Source: Seiridium cupressi (Eukaryota; Ascomycota; Sordariomycetes; Amphisphaeriales; Sporocadaceae). Taken from it: 64,000 nt of DNA. The notes under the pieces are model-generated. The model was not told the DNA's origin and searched no databases. It saw nothing but the letters and a program-made list of their open reading frames with translations. A program made the translations under genes and the position numbers. Each line of letters begins with the position of its first letter. Position 1 is the stretch's first letter. Shown one piece after another: positions 59,602 through 64,000 of the stretch. The DNA lies in the NCBI GenBank assembly GCA_036674765.1, contig JARVKI010000053.1:1-64000 (forward strand), read 5' to 3'.

Positions 59602-59959
59602 AACTTTATCCTACCTTCGACTGGCCGAGTTGGACTATGGCCCACTGAGGCTGCTTTTCATGATTTATGAGACTGTGCAGGGTAGAGCGTGAGAGGCGTT
59701 AGCTTGTCAATCGAGGTCTACCAATTTGGTAGCCACACACAAGAAGCAATACCTATCCAAGAAGCGAATGGTTCGGAGTTTTGCTTTGCTTTTCTTCATC
59801 CAAGTGTTCCCACGAGCACAACCGACATGACCTTGACCGCAGAGGCTATGGATCATATGTACATTAGATCGCGAACCCCCATGATAGATGATGGGAATTC
59901 AAATCCTTGCCGAGTCAGTCAGATGGCGCTCTTCTCAACTACCCGGCTGCTCCCATTCG
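59602..59959. other. Convergent 3' intergenic region
   Basis: 3' flanks of TFIIS (+) and the cysteine-synthase-like gene (-). Nothing else was seen. Confidence 0.5.
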
Positions 59960-61363
59960 TCATTTCGATCTGTTTTGTTCCTGGTTTGCACTAATTCCTA
60001 ATAATCTAAACAAATCCTCCTTGTCCCCTTGATCCTCCAGGCCCATGTCCCCGACTTTTTTCCAGAATTTACTTAAATGCCTTGCACCCGAGTCGCATAG
60101 CACCGTCACAACCCTACTTTCCTCGGGCAACCTCATGGCTGCCACCACAGCTGCCACGCAGTTCACCGCGCTGCTGCTCCCGGCGAAGATGCCATCGTGC
60201 TCCACGAGCCACCGCGCCATTTTGCAGGCCTGTTCATCGGACACCTTCACCGCATCCGTGATGTGATCCCGCCCGGCGTTGAAGTTATTTGTGATTCTGT
60301 TGATTCCAATGCCCTCTACAATAGTATCGACTTGCTGCCGCCGCCGTGTCCCCTCCCTCTCGGTCGGTGAATACATGACGCCATATTTAATCTTGTTGTA
60401 TAAACCACTACCCTGCGGGTCGGCGAGGACAATTTTGAGGTCGGACAGCTTGGCTTCTTCTTTCAAGTACTTGGCAACACCAGAGATAGTTCCACCCGTG
60501 CCCGCCCCAGCCACGAAAGCCGAGAGCTCACCACCCGTCTGATAGTAGATCTCCGGCCCGGTGGTGTTGAAGTGTGCAAGCCAATTCGCGCCACTCTCGA
60601 ATTGGTCCGCGAAGAAACCGTTGCTCTCCGTGTTGTTACTTTCCGTATGTTCCTTTGCCCTCCGTCGAGCTAAATTGACGAAGTGGTCTGGCGACGTGAT
60701 AGGCGCGACACGAACGCGCTCCACAGTGGCCCCTAAGTGATGTAGCAGGTCGGACTTTTCCTTTGCTTGGTCGTCCGGCATGCAGATATGCGCTTTGTAG
60801 CCCTTTGCGCGTGCCAAGGCCGCGATTGATATTCCAGTGCTGCCTACTGTGCCTTCGTAAATGGTGTCGCCGCGGCCTGGAACTAGAAGGCCCGCAGCTT
60901 CGCCAGCCTGGATCATGGAGAGGGCGACCCGGTCTTTGGGGCTGTTTCCTGCTCCATTGAGGAACTCGGCTTTGGCCAGAATTGTACGGCCAGTTACGTC
61001 TGAGAGTGACTTGATCTCTACTAGTGGAGTGTTGCCTATACAGCCCTCAATCCCTACCACCGGGCCTGCGGTGGGTGGTAACAGGTGTTGATGTTGGTGA
61101 GACTGATCGAGATCCCCCTTCTCGTGGTCCTCCAGTTCGACCGGCGCCCAAAAGAAGCTCGAGCGTCGGCGCGCCGTGTCTGCTTCAGTGGCCAGGCTGG
61201 TTCTTTGTGAGGACTTGCGTGCCACCCGGCGCTTGCTCTGCTGGTACCGCCTTTCCAGGTCCGGATAGAAGTCTTTGAAACCCAAGGTTATGAGCACGCC
61301 CGCGACAAAGGCGACGGCTACTGCCGCGCTGCCATAAGCTTTGGGATGGGAGCTCAAAGACAT
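59960..61363 (-). CDS. Membrane-anchored cysteine-synthase-like PLP enzyme (Mcy1-type)
   Basis: Single exon, 467 aa. The N-terminus has a membrane segment (~10-28, YGSAAVAVAFVAGVLITLGF) followed by a basic stretch, as in the yeast mitochondrial outer-membrane protein Mcy1 (YGR012W). The rest is a fold type II PLP enzyme. It has IGNTPLVEIKSL, the Schiff-base Lys143 in NSPKDRVALSM, the phosphate-binding/substrate loop EGTVGSTGISIA, GAGTGGTISGVAKYL, and the PLP-ring Ser region VTVLCDSGARHLSKFW. The signature residues for O-acetylserine sulfhydrylase chemistry are present, but the physiological substrate of this branch is not settled. The expected location is facing the cytosol from a mitochondrial or other membrane. 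Confidence 0.88.
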   Translation of the reverse strand: MSLSSHPKAYGSAAVAVAFVAGVLITLGFKDFYPDLERRYQQSKRRVARKSSQRTSLATEADTARRRSSFFWAPVELEDHEKGDLDQSHQHQHLLPPTAGPVVGIEGCIGNTPLVEIKSLSDVTGRTILAKAEFLNGAGNSPKDRVALSMIQAGEAAGLLVPGRGDTIYEGTVGSTGISIAALARAKGYKAHICMPDDQAKEKSDLLHHLGATVERVRVAPITSPDHFVNLARRRAKEHTESNNTESNGFFADQFESGANWLAHFNTTGPEIYYQTGGELSAFVAGAGTGGTISGVAKYLKEEAKLSDLKIVLADPQGSGLYNKIKYGVMYSPTEREGTRRRQQVDTIVEGIGINRITNNFNAGRDHITDAVKVSDEQACKMARWLVEHDGIFAGSSSAVNCVAAVVAAMRLPEESRVVTVLCDSGARHLSKFWKKVGDMGLEDQGDKEDLFRLLGISANQEQNRSK

Positions 61364-61670
61364 GGTTGTGCGCAGGTCCGACTTGCTTACAGCTCCATGC
61401 TGGAGTGCCGTATCTGGGTAGCGTTGGTCCTCTACACTTGCTCAACCCGAGACCACATCGGAAGTTAATGGGACTATGTCAACAAGAAGTTGCATGAGAC
61501 TGATCGACTAAGTGGCCAACCAGAATACAGCAGCAGCTCCATCTTGGGCTAACTGTGCCCCACTTGCCGCTGGGCAGGGAGCTCGGGCCTGCTCTACTGG
61601 CTCTCCCTGCTAAAAGAGCAACTCAAAAGTCCACGATCGTCCGTCAGCTACAAGTCGCGTGCTCTCCAGC
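61364..61670. other. Divergent promoter, 307 bp
   Basis: Short shared upstream region between two genes whose products are predicted to be mitochondrial. No motif was recognised. Confidence 0.45.
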
Positions 61671-63323
61671 ATGGACTCTCCCATCGTGACGCAGCTCTTT
61701 CGGCAGCTCTTCCGCCAGCAACACCCAGCATGCCGTGTACGGCGGAACCTGATGGCCTTGTCCTCGGCTCTGCAGCATGGACGTGGCAGAGTCCTGCTGC
61801 AGGAACAGAGGAGAGGCATGGCCTCGCGCCCGAGCACGAGAGGCGGGAAGCAGCACATCAACAAGACCAACGATAGCGATTGGCAACAAAGAACCGAGTT
61901 GTTCTCGTTTGACATGTCGGAGGAGTACAAATCGTACCCATTGGTCACGGCGAACGAGTTGAGAAGCAGGAAAGAGCGGCCTAAGAAGGTCAAGATGTTG
62001 ATGCGAGACTTCATCGACGGTGCGTCACTCTCACGGTCCCCGTTTCCCCCCGCCCCCAAGGCAAAGATTACAAAATTATGAATAAAATATGGTGCAAAAC
62101 TGGGCTGTCCGCTGACTGGATCTGGCTCAGACAGCTTATATAACCCCCAATACGGGTACTTTTCGAAACAAGCTGTCATTTTCACCCCCGGCGAACCCTT
62201 TAATTTCAACGCGCTGAAGGATGAGCCAGCTTTTGCCCAAGAAAATGGTCAACGTTGGACTGAATTCGAGGACAACCTCGACGCAAAACTGCCCGAACCG
62301 AACGACACGAGACAGCTGTGGCACACGCCTACGGAATTGTTTCGGCCGTACTACGGCCAGGCTATCGCACGATACCTTATGGCCAACTACATCATGAAGA
62401 CCTACCCGTATCACGACCTGATTGTGTATGAGATGGGCGCAGGAAGAGGAACGCTCATGTTGAACATTCTGGACTACATACGCCAAGAGGAGCCATCGGT
62501 ATACGACAGGATAAAGTACAAGATCATTGAGATCAGTCCGTCACTGGCTGCTCTGCAAAACTCCCAGCTCATGAAGGACGCTGCAAGCAAGGGACATGCG
62601 GACAAGGTCGAGATCATCAACAGATCCATCTTTGATTGGACCGAACGGGTGCCGTCGCAATGTTTCTTCATCGCTCTCGAGGTTTTCGACAACTTCGCGC
62701 ACGACATCATTCGTTACGATCTCAAGACGGAGGAGCCGCTACAGGGGATGGTGCTCATCACGGAGTCAAACGACTTTTACGAGTTCTACGAACCTGTCCT
62801 GGATCCCGTCGCCGCTAGGTATCTACGTGTACGCCATGTAGCAACTAATGGCCGATACCAGGTCCCATACAGCAATAGTAAGGCGATGAGATGGCTGAAG
62901 CAGCAGATGCCGTTCGCGCCAAATCTAAGCGATGCCGAGTATATACCGACGAGGCTCATGCAGTTCTTCGACATTCTGGAGAAGTACTTCCCCGCCCACA
63001 GGCTCGTGACGAGCGATTTCCACACGCTATCCGACGCAGTCAAGGGCTTGAATAGCCCGGTAGTACAGACCCGGTACCAGAGGCGGATGATTCCTGTCAC
63101 CACACCATTGGTGCACCAGGGCTATTTCGATATCCTATTTCCCACAAACTTCGGGACTGCCGAGGCCATGTATGGGGCCATTACGGGCAAACTGTCGAAA
63201 GTCATGTCGCACGAGGAGTTCATGCGTCGTTGGGCTTTTGTTGAGGATACTACTGTGCAGAGCGGGGAGAATCCTCTGTTGACCTGGTATAAGAACGCCA
63301 GCGTCATGATCACCACGAACTAA
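61671..63323 (+). CDS. Mitochondrial MidA/NDUFAF7-family SAM-dependent methyltransferase
   Basis: Exons 61671..62019 and 62131..63323, 513 aa. The N-terminal ~60 residues are Arg/Gln/Ser-rich and nearly free of acidic residues (FRQLFRQQHPACRVRRNLM), consistent with a mitochondrial presequence. The body matches the MidA/DUF185 family: RDFIDDSLYNPQYGYFSKQ across the splice junction, LWHTPTELFRPYYGQAIA, the SAM-binding glycine motif VYEMGAGRGTLMLNIL, YKIIEISPSLAALQ, and the FFIALEVFDNFAHD motif. Canonical NDUFAF7 methylates an Arg of complex I subunit NDUFS2. This fungal form has a divergent N-terminal region (QAVIFTPGEPFNF in place of the usual short loop) and may be a paralogue. It is divergent from the Mcy1-like gene. 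Confidence 0.88.
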
Positions 63324-64000
63324 ATCGTGTGTGTCTGGAAGGCGGAGCTCATGTAGAAGCATCCCACTTATGGGCGACGATGTAGAAATATTGATCTGTG
63401 GAATAAATGTAAATATATATCCCTATGTATGGGCGCGCTTGATGATCTAGATGAAACTTTGTCCAGTGTCGTCAGAAGTGCTGCAAAAAGATATTCCTCT
63501 AACCTTGCCTGTGCCTGCCAGCCATTGTAACTTTATTGCTGGAAAGGCACATCGACTCTCTTCGCTTTTGTGCATATTCTATACATCATATTAGACTTAC
63601 ACTGTTACTTATCTTGCCTGAAAAACCCTTGGTTGCCATGCTTGTTGGACTCATGGGAAGGCCGGAGGTAATACATACGATGCTGGGTTTCTTGAAGATG
63701 GCACTACCTTCAAACCAGTCGCCCGTTCCAGATGCGAAACTACGAAAGACAAGTTTTGAGCCGCACGCCAAAAGTAGGTACATTATGGTGAGAACTCGTC
63801 AAGATTACTAAAACCTTTCGACTCCCTTGCATATGTCATAACCAAACCAATGGTTTTAAGCGACCAAGGTGAACATATTTCCAACCTCGATATCTCTGTT
63901 CCTCATAGAGTTTACGGGGTGATAGGACGGCTAGGTTACATAAAATAAGAATTTGAAAAGCAAGTATGTCACTCAAAAATTTGAGATAGATTTCGCCCAA
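63324..64000. other. 3' flank, no gene seen
   Basis: Contains the 3' UTR of the methyltransferase gene. An ORF at 63536-63811 has no family resemblance. Nothing further is supportable. Confidence 0.5.

Noticed and set aside
1..64000. tRNA or rRNA genes and CRISPR arrays
   Set aside because: No paired A-box/B-box with cloverleaf folding and no regularly spaced repeats were found by eye. A tRNA covariance search would be decisive.

Overview
The window is nuclear DNA of a filamentous ascomycete (Pezizomycotina, probably a sordariomycete; the class is an inference). The support is short GT..AG introns of about 50-180 nt with CTAAC/CTGAC branch sites, monocistronic genes on both strands, and a fungal gene set: squalene synthase, GPI mannosyltransferase I, a plasma-membrane syntaxin, a secreted subtilisin, a GH28 pectinase and a BBE-type oxidase. 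I assembled exon structures by hand. For every intact multi-exon model listed, the summed exon length is divisible by three and the family motifs run across the junctions.

Layout. Positions 1-9.1 kb form a decayed, accessory-looking end: a 72-base poly-C run, a possible partial gene, a broken ABCC transporter and a broken family 2 glycosyltransferase. Positions 9.4-15.1 kb hold translin-associated factor X, GPI14 and an F-box protein. A 4.4 kb stretch without genes leads to a subtilisin (19.5-21.0 kb). Then come squalene synthase, a UDP-rhamnose-type reductase and a DnaJ-X protein (22.6-29.2 kb). A 3 kb AT-rich stretch with gene relics precedes the syntaxin (32.3-33.9 kb), an RCR-like membrane protein, a conserved unknown, alanyl-tRNA synthetase (38.2-42.2 kb), a 5-formyl-THF cyclo-ligase-like protein and a small Cys-rich protein.

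From 45.7 to 52.8 kb a FAD monooxygenase, an MFS transporter and a secreted bicovalent FAD oxidase sit side by side, which looks like a small catabolic or secondary-metabolism neighbourhood. From 54.6 kb onward there is a modular polygalacturonase, a zinc-knuckle protein, TFIIS, a mitochondrial cysteine-synthase-like protein and a MidA/NDUFAF7-family methyltransferase.

The most striking observation is in the alanyl-tRNA synthetase gene. One intervening sequence restores the conserved Tyr-His-His-Thr-Phe-Phe reading only if an inner intron is first removed from between bases 1 and 2 of the outer intron's donor. That is the arrangement of a spliceosomal twin intron (stwintron). Other notable points are a probable 5-nt microexon and an unusual ~96-residue tail beyond the membrane anchor in the syntaxin, an 18-nt microexon in translin-associated factor X, and a mitochondrial-type in-frame N-terminal extension on alanyl-tRNA synthetase.
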